A program made the translations under genes and the position numbers. Shown piece after piece: positions 9,817 through 18,903 of a DNA stretch of 64,000 bases. Position 1 is the stretch's first letter. Each line of letters opens with the position of its first letter. The DNA comes from Echinicola jeungdonensis (GTDB taxonomy: Bacteria > Bacteroidota > Bacteroidia > Cytophagales > Cyclobacteriaceae). Under the pieces are notes generated by a model. The model was not told the origin of the DNA and made no database searches. It saw only the letters and a list, made by a program, of their open reading frames with translations. The stretch is taken from NCBI RefSeq assembly GCF_030409905.1, contig NZ_JAUFQT010000002.1, positions 1,034,265 through 1,098,264 of the forward strand, given 5' to 3'.

Positions 9817-10659
9817 TTATTTAATAGCCACCCCATATAGAGATGGAATCAAGCGTTTGGCCGTCTTTCTTATATATTTTTTAGGAAATATTGGTAGAAT
9901 TTTTTCCAAAGCTCCAAAATAAATATAAGGTAAACTTACGTCTATCCTGCTTCCCCTCCACCTTGTAAGAAAATCCGAATAATTTAGATCCTTTAGCAAA
10001 GCTTTAATTTCGGAATAGGTCCACTCTTTTAAATGAAAACATTCTGCTTCATCACAAAAATAGGCTGAAATATCGTGTGGGCCGCTTAACCTATGTGGAG
10101 TCCGAAACACATATTTGCCACCCTTTTTTAAAATTCGGTGTACCAGCTTAAAATGTAACTCTGTGTCTTCCGGATGGAAATGCTCTATCAATTGATCACT
10201 GAATAAGATATCAATAGAATTGCTTTCCACATCGTTCAGATTATAGCCATCATAAACAATTAATTGAAAATTTTTTGGAGCATTTTCCTTCGAATCTCGT
10301 TGATCAGAAATATCTATACCATAAGCAAATTTTACGTATTTAGCCACCTCATATACAAACCTGCAGTCCCCGGGAGCAAATTCCACGAATATCAAATCTT
10401 CATTTAAAAACTTCTTAATAAGCCGTAATTTTTCCTTATTAGCTTGTGCAGTTAATTGTTCTGAATTTCTTCTTGTCAACCTGGAGTGATCAGGTACTTT
10501 ACTGAACAATTCATCGTACATAGAGCCAAGGATTTCCTGTCTCTGTTCCCTATTAGATTTCCTCAGCCTATCTGAAATCGATTTTTCAACCAAATAGTGA
10601 TTTAAAATCTGCTCATATGTCCGGTTGGGAGGGAGTTTTTTTTTCAATTTCAACATCAT
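9817..10659 (-). CDS. Class I SAM-dependent methyltransferase
   Basis: This 280-residue protein has a Methyltransf_11-like core: motif I FVEFAPGDCRFVYEVAKYV (the usual glycines partly replaced by APGD), acidic strand-2 end GIDIS, NSIDILFSDQLIEHF as motif post-I/II, and LKKGGKYVFRTPHRL as motif III. The basic N-terminal 60 residues have no recognised domain. It is convergent with the deacetylase and lies before the lyase array, so a role in O-methylating a sugar or a lipid-linked intermediate is plausible but inferred. Two adjacent start codons (10659 and 10656) are equally possible. Confidence 0.82.
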   Translation of the reverse strand: MMLKLKKKLPPNRTYEQILNHYLVEKSISDRLRKSNREQRQEILGSMYDELFSKVPDHSRLTRRNSEQLTAQANKEKLRLIKKFLNEDLIFVEFAPGDCRFVYEVAKYVKFAYGIDISDQRDSKENAPKNFQLIVYDGYNLNDVESNSIDILFSDQLIEHFHPEDTELHFKLVHRILKKGGKYVFRTPHRLSGPHDISAYFCDEAECFHLKEWTYSEIKALLKDLNYSDFLTRWRGSRIDVSLPYIYFGALEKILPIFPKKYIRKTAKRLIPSLYGVAIK

Positions 10660-11257
10660 GCAGTGGTTTTGGTTTAGCAGAGAAATTCATAATACAATAT
10701 ACAAAAATCAAAGGACAACATTCAAAAACAGATCTACAAAACAGTGATTTTAAAACATTTTTTTTCAATGTTAAATACCTGACATTCTTCACATTACAAC
10801 AATAGGTTTAGATTTTGACAGAGAATCAGGAAATCGAATCAAGTGGACATTACCATTTCATTTATATCTTTTTAGAGGACAATTTCCTACACAAATAAAT
10901 TACAGATTTCCCTCATTCTTTTCAGCAATAAAAATTTATAGATAAAATCAATTAATTGAGAAATTCAATCAGAACAATTCGAGCCAATCTAAAGCCTTGT
11001 GAGGATACGTATGAATAAGTAGTACTCTTCTTGGTTTTGGAGATTACAGGAATATTTCCAAAATACCCATAAAATTTTCAGAATTATTACCCTTAAAAAA
11101 GGGAGTTTTTTTTTATTATTAAACCTATTTTTTACTAAAATATATTCTTTCCTGGAATAGCTAACCTGCATAAAATTTCCGAAATGATCAGAAAGATTTA
11201 AGGAATATGCAATGCTTTTTGAAAGGCAACCGGTTTATATAAAAATGTCAGGAATAT
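10660..11257. other. AT-rich intergenic region
   Basis: This lies between the divergent 5' end of the methyltransferase and the 3' end of the lyase-like genes. Short open frames here have no homologous look. I see no RNA gene. It probably carries the methyltransferase promoter near 10,660-10,760. Confidence 0.5.
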
Positions 11258-11302
11258 TAAAAAAAAGGATGATTAATCCTTGATTACAAAGACTAACCAT
11301 CC
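11258..11302 (-). terminator. Rho-independent terminator of the lyase-like gene array
   Basis: On the minus strand a 9-bp stem (GGATGGTTA pairing with TAATCATCC, one G-U pair) is followed by a run of about nine U residues. It lies just after the stop codon of the 11326-13488 gene and would end transcription of the array. Confidence 0.7.
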
Positions 11303-11325
11303 CATGAAAAAATGAATATCAATAA

Positions 11326-13488
11326 TTATTTGATATAATTTTCGCTTCCTTCACTAATGGTAAAAGTAAACGTTGTAGAGGTTCCAGGAACTTTTTCTCC
11401 ATTCACTTCATAATATGGAGTTACTATTAATTCATAATCTCCAGGATACAAACCATCTCCATACCAGAAATCTCCATTCCCATCATCTCCATTCAAGGCA
11501 AATGGATATTCATCATCAATACTGCTTCGATTATCCTCTCCACTAAGTTCAAACTTCACTTCAGCAGGTTGTTCAGATCCAAAATTTGGAACAATCGAAA
11601 GCCGGTGATCTTCGGCAACGATGTGGTCTCCTGAATAGAAATTACCAATAGTTCCATCAGGACTTGTATTCATCAAAGTAAGGTAATTGATGGGGGAACC
11701 TAAACTTTCAGAAGTGGTACTTTCCTCCTCTTCTACGGAGCTTGTCGTTTCTCCTGCAACATATCCTCCTTCTTCAGTAATATAATTTTCTTCTCCGGCT
11801 TCAATAGTGAAGGTATAAGTAATAGACTCCTGGGCAACTCCATTATTATATGGTGTAATCACCAATTCATAATTACCAGGATACAAACCATCTCCATACC
11901 AGAAATCTCCATTCCCATCATCTCCATTCAAGGCGAATGGAAATTCATCATCAACAGCAATCCGGTTATCTGCCCCGCTCAATTCAAATTGAACTGAGGT
12001 AGGTCGATTTGTTCCAAATTCTGGAACTATGGATAAACGGTGATCTTTGGCAATGATTAGAGCACCTGAATTAAAATTATCCACAGGCTCATCATAGCTG
12101 GTATTGATCAATGTAAGGTAATTGATTGGGAATTCTGTTTCATAAGGTGATAAAGTACTTTCTTCTTCCTCAATTACAGGGCTAGTGCTTTCTTCTTCTT
12201 CAATTACAGGGCTAGTGGTTTCACCGGTAACATATACCCCTTCTTCAGTAATAATATTATCCTCACCTTCTTCAATAGTGAAAGTATAAGTAAGGGGTTC
12301 TCGGGCAACTTCATCATCATATGGAGTAATCACCAACTTATAATCACCGGGATACAAACCGTCTCCATACCAGAAATTTCCATTTCCATCATCCCCATTC
12401 AAAGCAAATGGAAATTCATCATCCACTAAAGTTCTGTTATCTGTCCCACTCAATTCAAACCGAACTGAAGAAGGTTGGTCTGCACCAAATTCTGGAACAA
12501 TTGATAACCGGTGGTTTTTAGCTGTGATCAAAGCTCCGGTTCCAAATTGCCCAATAGGCTCATCAGAACTGGTATTAATCAAGGTAAGGCCTACTCCTTC
12601 AGTTGATGTTGTACTATCATCCACATCATTTTCCAGTACAGGTTCTTCCTCTAAATCTGAACTAGAACTGACTCCTCCCAGGGTAGACATTTCTTCAAAT
12701 GAGGCATTTTCATCTCCCATGCGGACATTGTCAAAATACATAACCCTAAGGTCAGTATCAGTGGTCTCATCGTAATTCCAGTCATCTTTGTAGATACCAA
12801 TTTTCCATCTTGGAAGGTCATAGTCTTTGTTCAAATTGCCCCCATTGATATTTAGCATTTTTTCTCCATTCATCCAGAGTTCTACCAAACCATCACTGTC
12901 ACCGGAGTGGATAATATGGATTACAAATTCATTCCAAGTGTCCTTTTGAACTGCTGCAATATCATAATCCTTCCTTTCTTCCTTGGTTGGTCCACTTTTC
13001 AGGAAGAATCTATCATCTTCTACACGCAATGTGGTTGTGGGACTACCGGATCCGCTTCCCTGGTGCCACTGGTTTATGATATCATTGTTACTATCTTTTT
13101 TAAATCCATCAGATGGCAAATAAAGGCTAAAAGAGTACCATCTTTCATTGTGGTCCTGATCTGGGAACAACACTTCTGACCTGGTTCCACTGGAAGCCAT
13201 TTCATCATCATCCCTTAATTCAAACCTACCGGAATAAGCTCCTTCAAATACCGGATCCTGAGACCTTCCAAAAGAGTAATCTTCCGAATATTGGTGATGG
13301 GCAAAGGAAAGTGGGTCACTATCCTCGAAAGTTTCAAAATAAATTAAATTGGCAGAACTTGTTGCCTTATAAATTTCTTCGCTCTCTAGATTTGATTCTT
13401 CTAATCCCGAAACATCACATGCAGACATACCTACTCCTATAAGGGAAGCAGCCATGATGTATCTTAGGTTGGTGTTAAGAAAATTCAT
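11326..13488 (-). CDS. Lipoprotein with PF14099-type polysaccharide lyase domain and three C-terminal beta-domain repeats
   Basis: A 720-residue lipoprotein. I start at 13488 because it gives a compact signal peptide with lipobox GMSAC and lipid cysteine at residue 24; an in-frame GTG at 13530 would add 14 residues. Residues ~35-265 look like the PF14099 fold (heparin lyase I/glucuronan lyase family): GTRSEVLFP, ERWYSFSLYLPSDG, IINQWHQG, then DLPRWKIGIYKDDWN and YFDNVRMG. Three copies of a ~120-residue domain follow, each with HRLSIVP, FALNGDDGNG and WYGDGLYPG, resembling domains beside malectin or T9SS modules in Bacteroidota. It should sit on the outer membrane and cut or bind an acidic polysaccharide. 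Unlike three paralogues it lacks the basic tail. Confidence 0.82.
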   Translation of the reverse strand: MNFLNTNLRYIMAASLIGVGMSACDVSGLEESNLESEEIYKATSSANLIYFETFEDSDPLSFAHHQYSEDYSFGRSQDPVFEGAYSGRFELRDDDEMASSGTRSEVLFPDQDHNERWYSFSLYLPSDGFKKDSNNDIINQWHQGSGSGSPTTTLRVEDDRFFLKSGPTKEERKDYDIAAVQKDTWNEFVIHIIHSGDSDGLVELWMNGEKMLNINGGNLNKDYDLPRWKIGIYKDDWNYDETTDTDLRVMYFDNVRMGDENASFEEMSTLGGVSSSSDLEEEPVLENDVDDSTTSTEGVGLTLINTSSDEPIGQFGTGALITAKNHRLSIVPEFGADQPSSVRFELSGTDNRTLVDDEFPFALNGDDGNGNFWYGDGLYPGDYKLVITPYDDEVAREPLTYTFTIEEGEDNIITEEGVYVTGETTSPVIEEEESTSPVIEEEESTLSPYETEFPINYLTLINTSYDEPVDNFNSGALIIAKDHRLSIVPEFGTNRPTSVQFELSGADNRIAVDDEFPFALNGDDGNGDFWYGDGLYPGNYELVITPYNNGVAQESITYTFTIEAGEENYITEEGGYVAGETTSSVEEEESTTSESLGSPINYLTLMNTSPDGTIGNFYSGDHIVAEDHRLSIVPNFGSEQPAEVKFELSGEDNRSSIDDEYPFALNGDDGNGDFWYGDGLYPGDYELIVTPYYEVNGEKVPGTSTTFTFTISEGSENYIK

Positions 13489-13750
13489 TAATTGTATCTT
13501 TATATTTTTCTGTTTTAATTGAGATATCACCTTAAAGAAGGCAATGCAAACAGTACTCTTATCAAGTACTTTTCACTTCATCTTTTCTATTATTTATTTT
13601 TTTCGTGCCCTTTGGCTTCACCTTTTATTTTTTTACCAGAATTACCTGCCTCAAAAACTTCTACTGAGGTGGATTCACCATCAGTGCTGTCTGTGGTGGT
13701 ATCGTCATCAGTACTATTATTAGTGGTACTGTCATCAGGGCTGTCTGTGG
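13440..13750. repeat. Direct repeat, mate at about 15071-15381 (offset 1631 bp)
   Basis: The 5' end of one lyase-like gene, the short intergenic space and the 3' end of the next gene are nearly identical to the block 1631 bp to the right; I count two mismatches in the first roughly 150 bp after 13531. The homology continues into the coding domains on both sides. It is the scar of tandem duplication or gene conversion and offers a substrate for copy-number change. Confidence 0.85.
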
Positions 13751-15119
13751 TAGAACCATCATCAGTGGTACTGTCTGTGGTAGAACCATCATCAGTGGTG
13801 CTATCTGTAGAGGAACTGTCGTCAGTGATTTCTTCTTCCTCAATTACGGTGCTTGTTGTTTCTTCTGTAACATATACACCTTCCTCAGTTATAATATTTT
13901 CATCCCCTTCCTCAATTGTAAAAGTATAGGTAAGAGAAGCCCGGGCCACTCCATCCTCATAAGGGGTTATTACCAATTCATAATCACCTGGGTATAATCC
14001 TTCCCCATACCAGAAGTCACCATTTCCATCATCCCCGTTTAAGGCAAATGGATATTCATCATCTTCTGAAGTTCTATTATCCTGCCCACTCAATTCAAAT
14101 TGAACAGATGAAGGTTGATCTGCACCAAATTCAGGGACTATGGATAGACGGTGGCTTTTAGCAGTGATCAACGCTCCGGTGCCAAACTGGCCAATAGGCT
14201 CATCAGAACTGGTATTAATCAGGGTAAGCCCTACTCCTTCGGTTGGAGTTGTACTATCATCACTTTCGGTTACAGGCTCTTCTTCTATATCTGAGCTAGT
14301 GCTGGTTCCCCCTGAAGTCATATCTTCGAATGAAGCGTTTTCATCACCCATACGGACATTATCGAAATACATAATTCTTAGGTCTGTATCGGTAGTTTCA
14401 TCGTAATTCCAGTCATCTTTGTAGATACCAATTTTCCATCTTGGAAGATCATAGTCTTTGTTCAAGTTTCCGCCCTTGACGTTAAGCACTTGTTCGCCGT
14501 TTAACCATACCTCTACCAACCCATCACTGTCACCAGAGTGGATAATATGGAAAACAAATTCATTCCAAGTATCTTTTTGAACTGCTGCAATGTCATAATC
14601 CACTCTTTCTTCTTTCGTAGGTCCACTTTTAAGGAAAAAGCGATCATCTTCTATTCTCAAGGTTGTTGTGGGACTTCCTGATCCACCCCCTTGGTGCCAC
14701 TGGTTAATGATATCATTGTCGCTATCTTTTTTATATCCATCAGAAGGCAAATAAAGGCTAAAGGAATACCACCTTTCATTATGATCTTGTTCAGGGAACA
14801 GCACTTCTGACCTGGTCCCATTTGAGGCCATTTCATCATCATCCCTTAATTCAAACCTACCGGAATAAGCTCCTTCAAATACTGGGTCTTGGGCTCTTCC
14901 AAAGGAGTAGTCTTCCGAATATTGGTGATGGGCAAAGGAAAGCGGGTCACTATCCTCGAAGTTTTCAAAATAAATTAAATTGGCAGAACTTGTTGCCTTA
15001 TAAATTTCTTCGCTCTCTAGATTTGATTCTTCTAATCCCGAAATATCACATGCAGACATACCTACTCCTATAAGGGAAGCAGCCATGATATTTCTTAGGT
15101 TGGTGTTAAGAAAATTCAT
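13590..15119 (-). CDS. Lipoprotein with PF14099-type polysaccharide lyase domain, one beta-domain and a basic tail
   Basis: This 509-residue paralogue of the 11326-13488 product has almost the same signal peptide (lipobox GMSAC) and lyase-like domain (GTRSEVLFP, INQWHQG, PRWKIGIYKDDWN). It has one copy of the HRLSIVP...WYGEGLYPG domain. A low-complexity linker follows with decapeptide-like units (STTDDGSTTD), and the protein ends in the tail VFEAGNSGKKIKGEAKG plus HEKNK. The start at 15119 is chosen for the signal peptide; a GTG at 15161 is in frame. Flanking DNA is nearly identical to the next copy, so this is a recent duplicate. Whether it is an active lyase or a binding protein cannot be told. 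Confidence 0.82.
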   Translation of the reverse strand: MNFLNTNLRNIMAASLIGVGMSACDISGLEESNLESEEIYKATSSANLIYFENFEDSDPLSFAHHQYSEDYSFGRAQDPVFEGAYSGRFELRDDDEMASNGTRSEVLFPEQDHNERWYSFSLYLPSDGYKKDSDNDIINQWHQGGGSGSPTTTLRIEDDRFFLKSGPTKEERVDYDIAAVQKDTWNEFVFHIIHSGDSDGLVEVWLNGEQVLNVKGGNLNKDYDLPRWKIGIYKDDWNYDETTDTDLRIMYFDNVRMGDENASFEDMTSGGTSTSSDIEEEPVTESDDSTTPTEGVGLTLINTSSDEPIGQFGTGALITAKSHRLSIVPEFGADQPSSVQFELSGQDNRTSEDDEYPFALNGDDGNGDFWYGEGLYPGDYELVITPYEDGVARASLTYTFTIEEGDENIITEEGVYVTEETTSTVIEEEEITDDSSSTDSTTDDGSTTDSTTDDGSTTDSPDDSTTNNSTDDDTTTDSTDGESTSVEVFEAGNSGKKIKGEAKGHEKNK

Positions 15120-15220
15120 TAATTGTATCTTTATATTTTTCTGTTTTAATTGAGATATCACCTTAAAGAAGGCAAAGCAAACAGTACTCTTATCAAGTAC
15201 TTTTCACTTCATCTTTTCTA

Positions 15221-16246
15221 TTATTTATTTTTTTCGTGCCCTTTGGCTTCACCTTTGATTTTTTTACCAGAATTACCTGCCTCAAAAACTTCTACTGAGG
15301 TGGATTCACCATCAGTGCTGGCTGTGGTGGTATCGTCATCAGTACTATTAGTAGTGGTACTGTCATCAGGGCTGGCTGTGGTCGTACTGTCTGTTGTGGA
15401 ATCAGTATCGGTGGTTTCATCTGAATTTGTAGCTCCAATTGAGGTCATTTCTTCAAAAGTGGCATTTTCATCTCCCATCCGTACATTGTCAAAATAAAGG
15501 ATTCTCAGATCGGTATCTGTTGTTTCATCATAGTTCCAATCATCTTTATATATCCCTACTTTCCATCTTGGAAGATCAAAATCCTTATCCATATTGCCTC
15601 CATAGAGAGTCAACACTTTTTCGCCATTCATCCAGATCTCTACCAATCCATCATCTCCGGAAGAATGCACAATATGAAACACAAATTCATTCCATGTATC
15701 CCTTTCTACCGCGGCAATATCATAATACTCCCTATTGTCTTGATGATCGCCGCTTTCCAATTGAAACCGACCATCCTCAATTCTAAAGGTGGTTGTGGGG
15801 CTACCTGATCCACTTCCTTGATGCCATTGGCTAATAATGTCATAATTACTATCAAATTCATAACCTTCCGTAGGCAGGTATAGAGAATAAGAATACCATC
15901 TTTCATTGTGGTCTTGTTCAGGGAACAACACTTCCGAGCGCGTTCCATTGGAGGCCATTTCATCATCTTCTCTTAATTCAAAGCGACCAGAATAGTCTCC
16001 TTCAAGCACGTGGTCTTGGGATCTTCCAAAAGAGTAATCTTCTGAATATTGGAGGTGGGCAAAGGAAAATGGATCACTTTCCTCGAAGTTTTCCAAAAAA
16101 ATTAAATTGGCCGAACTAGTTGCCTTATATATTTCTTCCCTTTCTAGATTTGATTCTTCTAATCCCGAAACATCACATGCCGAAATGACTACACCTAAAA
16201 GGAAGGCGGTTATTATGTTTCTTAGGTTGGTCATAAGGATATTCAT
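15221..16246 (-). CDS. Lipoprotein with PF14099-type polysaccharide lyase domain and basic tail (short form)
   Basis: This 341-residue member of the family has signal peptide MNILMTNLRNIITAFLLG with lipobox VISAC and the lyase-like domain at about residues 40-265. It differs from its siblings around residues 155-175 (DGRFQLESGDHQDNREYYD replaces FFLKSGPTKEER), a region that could shape substrate choice. No beta-domain repeat is present. A 45-residue Asp/Ser/Thr linker leads directly to VEVFEAGNSGKKIKGEAKG and the terminal HEKNK. It is in the same minus-strand array, 59 bp from the next gene's GTG, and probably co-transcribed. Confidence 0.82.
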   Translation of the reverse strand: MNILMTNLRNIITAFLLGVVISACDVSGLEESNLEREEIYKATSSANLIFLENFEESDPFSFAHLQYSEDYSFGRSQDHVLEGDYSGRFELREDDEMASNGTRSEVLFPEQDHNERWYSYSLYLPTEGYEFDSNYDIISQWHQGSGSGSPTTTFRIEDGRFQLESGDHQDNREYYDIAAVERDTWNEFVFHIVHSSGDDGLVEIWMNGEKVLTLYGGNMDKDFDLPRWKVGIYKDDWNYDETTDTDLRILYFDNVRMGDENATFEEMTSIGATNSDETTDTDSTTDSTTTASPDDSTTTNSTDDDTTTASTDGESTSVEVFEAGNSGKKIKGEAKGHEKNK

Positions 16247-16338
16247 GAATTCTCTCCTAAATGTTCCACATTGAATATTTATAGGTTAGAAAAAGTAAAC
16301 AGCACCCTCAAAGGGAACTGTTTACTTCATTCTTTCAA

Positions 16339-17463
16339 TTATTTGTTTTTTTCGTGCCCTTTGGCTTCACCTTTGATTTTTTTACCAGAATTACCTGCTT
16401 CAAAAATTTCTACTGAAGAGGTACTGTCATCAGTACTGTCCGTAGTGGAATCAGTGCTGTCCGTAGTGGAATCAGTACTGTCTGTAGTGGAACTAGTACT
16501 GTCTGTAGTGGAATCAGTGCTGTCCGTGGTGGAATCAGTGCTGTCTGTAGTAGAATCAGTGCTGTCTGTAGTGGAATCAGTACTGTCTGTAGTGGAATCA
16601 GTACTGTCTGTAGTGGAATCAGTTGTGGAAGTTTCACCTGAACTTGTAGCAACGAGAGAGGTCATATCTTCAAAAGAGGCATTTTCGTCTCCCATCCGTA
16701 CATTATCAAAATACATAATTCTTAGATCCGTATCGGTGGTCTCATCGTAATTCCAGTCATCTTTGTAGATACCAATTTTCCATCTTGGAAGGTCATAGTT
16801 TTTGTTCAAGTTTCCACCCTTGATGTTAAGCACTTGTTCGCCGTTTAACCATACCTCTACCAGTCCATCGCTGTCACCCGAGTGAATAATATGGAAAACA
16901 AATTCATTCCAAGTATCTTTTTGAACTGCTGCAATGTCATAATCCACTCTTTCTTCTTTCGTAGGTCCACTTTTCAGAAAGAAGCGATCATCTTCTATTC
17001 TCAAGGTTGTTGTAGGGCTTCCTGATCCACTTCCTTGGTGCCATTGGTTAATGATATCATTGTTACTATCTTTTTTGAATCCATCAGATGGCAAATAAAG
17101 GCTAAAAGAATACCATCTTTCATTGTGGTCTTGGTCAGGGAACAACACTTCTGATCTGGTTCCATTGGAAGCCATTTCATCATCATCCCTTAATTCAAAA
17201 CGACCAGAATAGTTGCCTTCAAATACCGGATCCTGAGCTCTTCCGAAAGAGTAATCTTCTGAATATTGGTGATGGGCAAAGGAAAGCGGGTCGCTGTCTT
17301 CAAATGTTTCAAAATAAATCAAGTTAGAGGAGGCCGTAGCACTATAAAATGCTTCGTTTTCCATGTTGGATTCCTCAGAATCTACCAAATCGCAAGAAGA
17401 AAATACAGCCCCCATAACAGATAGGGCAATTACATTTTTAAGGTTGATTTTTAAATTTTTCAT
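16339..17463 (-). CDS. Lipoprotein with PF14099-type polysaccharide lyase domain, minisatellite-encoded linker and basic tail
   Basis: This 374-residue family member has signal peptide MKNLKINLKNVIALSVMG and lipobox FSSC. The lyase-like domain spans about residues 45-270 (GTRSEVLFP, IINQWHQG, DLPRWKIGIYKDDWN). It is followed by a linker made of heptads reading STTDSTD and then the shared tail (VEIFEAGNSGKKIKGEAKG). The linker is encoded by nine 21-bp units, so its length can change without a frameshift. The linker would extend the basic tail away from the outer-membrane surface; the tail's partner is unknown, with polysaccharide binding as one option. Confidence 0.82.
   Translation of the reverse strand: MKNLKINLKNVIALSVMGAVFSSCDLVDSEESNMENEAFYSATASSNLIYFETFEDSDPLSFAHHQYSEDYSFGRAQDPVFEGNYSGRFELRDDDEMASNGTRSEVLFPDQDHNERWYSFSLYLPSDGFKKDSNNDIINQWHQGSGSGSPTTTLRIEDDRFFLKSGPTKEERVDYDIAAVQKDTWNEFVFHIIHSGDSDGLVEVWLNGEQVLNIKGGNLNKNYDLPRWKIGIYKDDWNYDETTDTDLRIMYFDNVRMGDENASFEDMTSLVATSSGETSTTDSTTDSTDSTTDSTDSTTDSTDSTTDSTDSTTDSTDSTTDSTSSTTDSTDSTTDSTDSTTDSTDDSTSSVEIFEAGNSGKKIKGEAKGHEKNK
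16430..16618. repeat. 21-bp minisatellite, nine units, coding
   Basis: Units follow the pattern TCAGTACTGTCTGTAGTGG plus AA on the plus strand, with one to three substitutions each. They lie head to tail from 16430 to 16618, with a partial unit after. In the minus-strand gene each unit encodes seven residues (Thr/Asp/Ser). Because 21 is divisible by three, replication slippage would alter linker length and keep the reading frame. Confidence 0.88.
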
Positions 17464-17757
17464 TGAAAGTTTTAGTTTATTAATTTATTTATCGGTTGAG
17501 TTTGGTTTTATTTTATTATTAATACTATTTAATTTTTTATATTCTGTTTTTTTAATATTATTCAAGTATTTTTTTGATACTATTGACACATAAAATCCCC
17601 ATAATGCTCCATTTTTTGGACATTTCTATTTCACTACACTACTTTATGACGATTAATCGGAGGTGATTATATTTTCCGCATTTCCAGTTTTAAAAATCAA
17701 TTTTTTGATCTTTATCTATCTTCAAAAACCTCCTTTGACTTTATATAATTATACTGC

Positions 17758-18645
17758 CTAAAATCCGCTACTTGACATTTCTTCATAGGTCGCCTTTTCA
17801 TTTCCCATCAGGACATTATCAAAAAACATTACTCTATGATCTGTATCAGTAGTTTCATCGTAATTCCAATCATCTTTGTAAATTCCTATTTTCCACCTTG
17901 GAAGTCCAAAATCTTTATCCATGTTCCCCCCTTTGATGTTCAAAACTTTCTCCCCATTGAACCAGAGTTCTACAAGGCCATCTTCCCCAGAGGAATGGAC
18001 AATGTGAATTACAAAATTATTCCAGGTATCTTTTTGGACTTCAGCAATATCATAATCCACCCTTTCTGCTTTCTTTGGTCCACTTTTCAAAAAGAAGCGA
18101 TCATCTTCCACTCTCAGGGTTGTGGTTGGACTACCAGAGCCACTCCCTTGGTGCCATTGACTGATAATGTCATTATTGCTGTCAATTTTAAAATCATCAG
18201 CTGGCAAATACAGGCTAAATGAATACCACCTTTCATTATGATCTTGTTCAGGAAAAAGCACTTCTGAACGGGTCCCATTACTTGTCATCGGATCGGAATC
18301 CCGCAATTCAAACCTGCCAGAATATTTACCCTGATAAGCCGGTTGGGAACTCACTGAAAAAGCATGATCGGTTCCAAACTGCCTATGAAAATCTTCTAAT
18401 GGTTCCTCTTCCTCAAAAGTCACTTTGTATATAAGGTTTTCTGATTCCCTGCTCCCATTTACCCCAGAAGGTATGGAATCACCCTCTTCAACCATCTGAG
18501 CAGCAACTTCCTTCTCATCAACCTCAAGCACTTGAGAATCTGGAAGTGCTTCCTCTTTTCCACCTGCAATCAAATCACAAGAACAAATAATAATACTTAC
18601 CAATAAATGAAGGCCTAGCATTTTAATTTTTACAAAGTGAGACAT
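17758..18645 (-). CDS. Lipoprotein with PF14099-type polysaccharide lyase domain (no tail)
   Basis: This 295-residue protein is the most diverged of the five paralogues. Signal peptide MSHFVKIKMLGLHLLVSII ends in lipobox ICSC. An acidic stretch of about 50 residues precedes the lyase-like domain, which starts near residue 65 (YKVTFEEEEPLEDFHRQFG). GTRSEVLFPEQDHNERWYSFSLYLP, ISQWHQG, FLKSGP, LPRWKIGIYKDDWN and FFDNVLMG are all present as in the siblings. It stops just after the domain, with no linker, beta-domain or basic tail. It may be the ancestral form, from which the tailed copies were built. Confidence 0.82.
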   Translation of the reverse strand: MSHFVKIKMLGLHLLVSIIICSCDLIAGGKEEALPDSQVLEVDEKEVAAQMVEEGDSIPSGVNGSRESENLIYKVTFEEEEPLEDFHRQFGTDHAFSVSSQPAYQGKYSGRFELRDSDPMTSNGTRSEVLFPEQDHNERWYSFSLYLPADDFKIDSNNDIISQWHQGSGSGSPTTTLRVEDDRFFLKSGPKKAERVDYDIAEVQKDTWNNFVIHIVHSSGEDGLVELWFNGEKVLNIKGGNMDKDFGLPRWKIGIYKDDWNYDETTDTDHRVMFFDNVLMGNEKATYEEMSSSGF

Positions 18646-18903
18646 TTACCAATACTGAATTAATATAATTAAACGAATAATTTTTGTTTTAATATAAAAC
18701 ACACTAAAAACCAGATTCCTAAAATTGGATTAACCGTTACCCATCCATACTAGAGGGAAAAAGGAATCGATCAGGATACCCTTCACCTCATTTCAAATTC
18801 ATACATGAATGCATGACAACCCATTCTCCTTCCTTTAAAAAGGTGAAAACTTTCTTGTTGAAAGATTAAGGCGCAACATTATGCATGGGGTAATGAATCT
18901 GGT

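Noticed and set aside
10989..11171. 60-codon minus-strand frame near the lyase array terminator
   Set aside because: It is in AT-rich intergenic DNA with no supporting start signal or protein features.
16430..16618. Tandem 21-bp units as a possible second CRISPR
   Set aside because: Units are contiguous with no spacers between them and encode a regular heptad linker in frame.
13519..16750. Three plus-strand open frames with similar starts (MRYHLKEG and related), rich in Ser and Val
   Set aside because: They are antisense to the repeated 3' ends and Ser/Thr/Asp linkers of the lipoprotein genes; their similarity only reflects the duplicated DNA.
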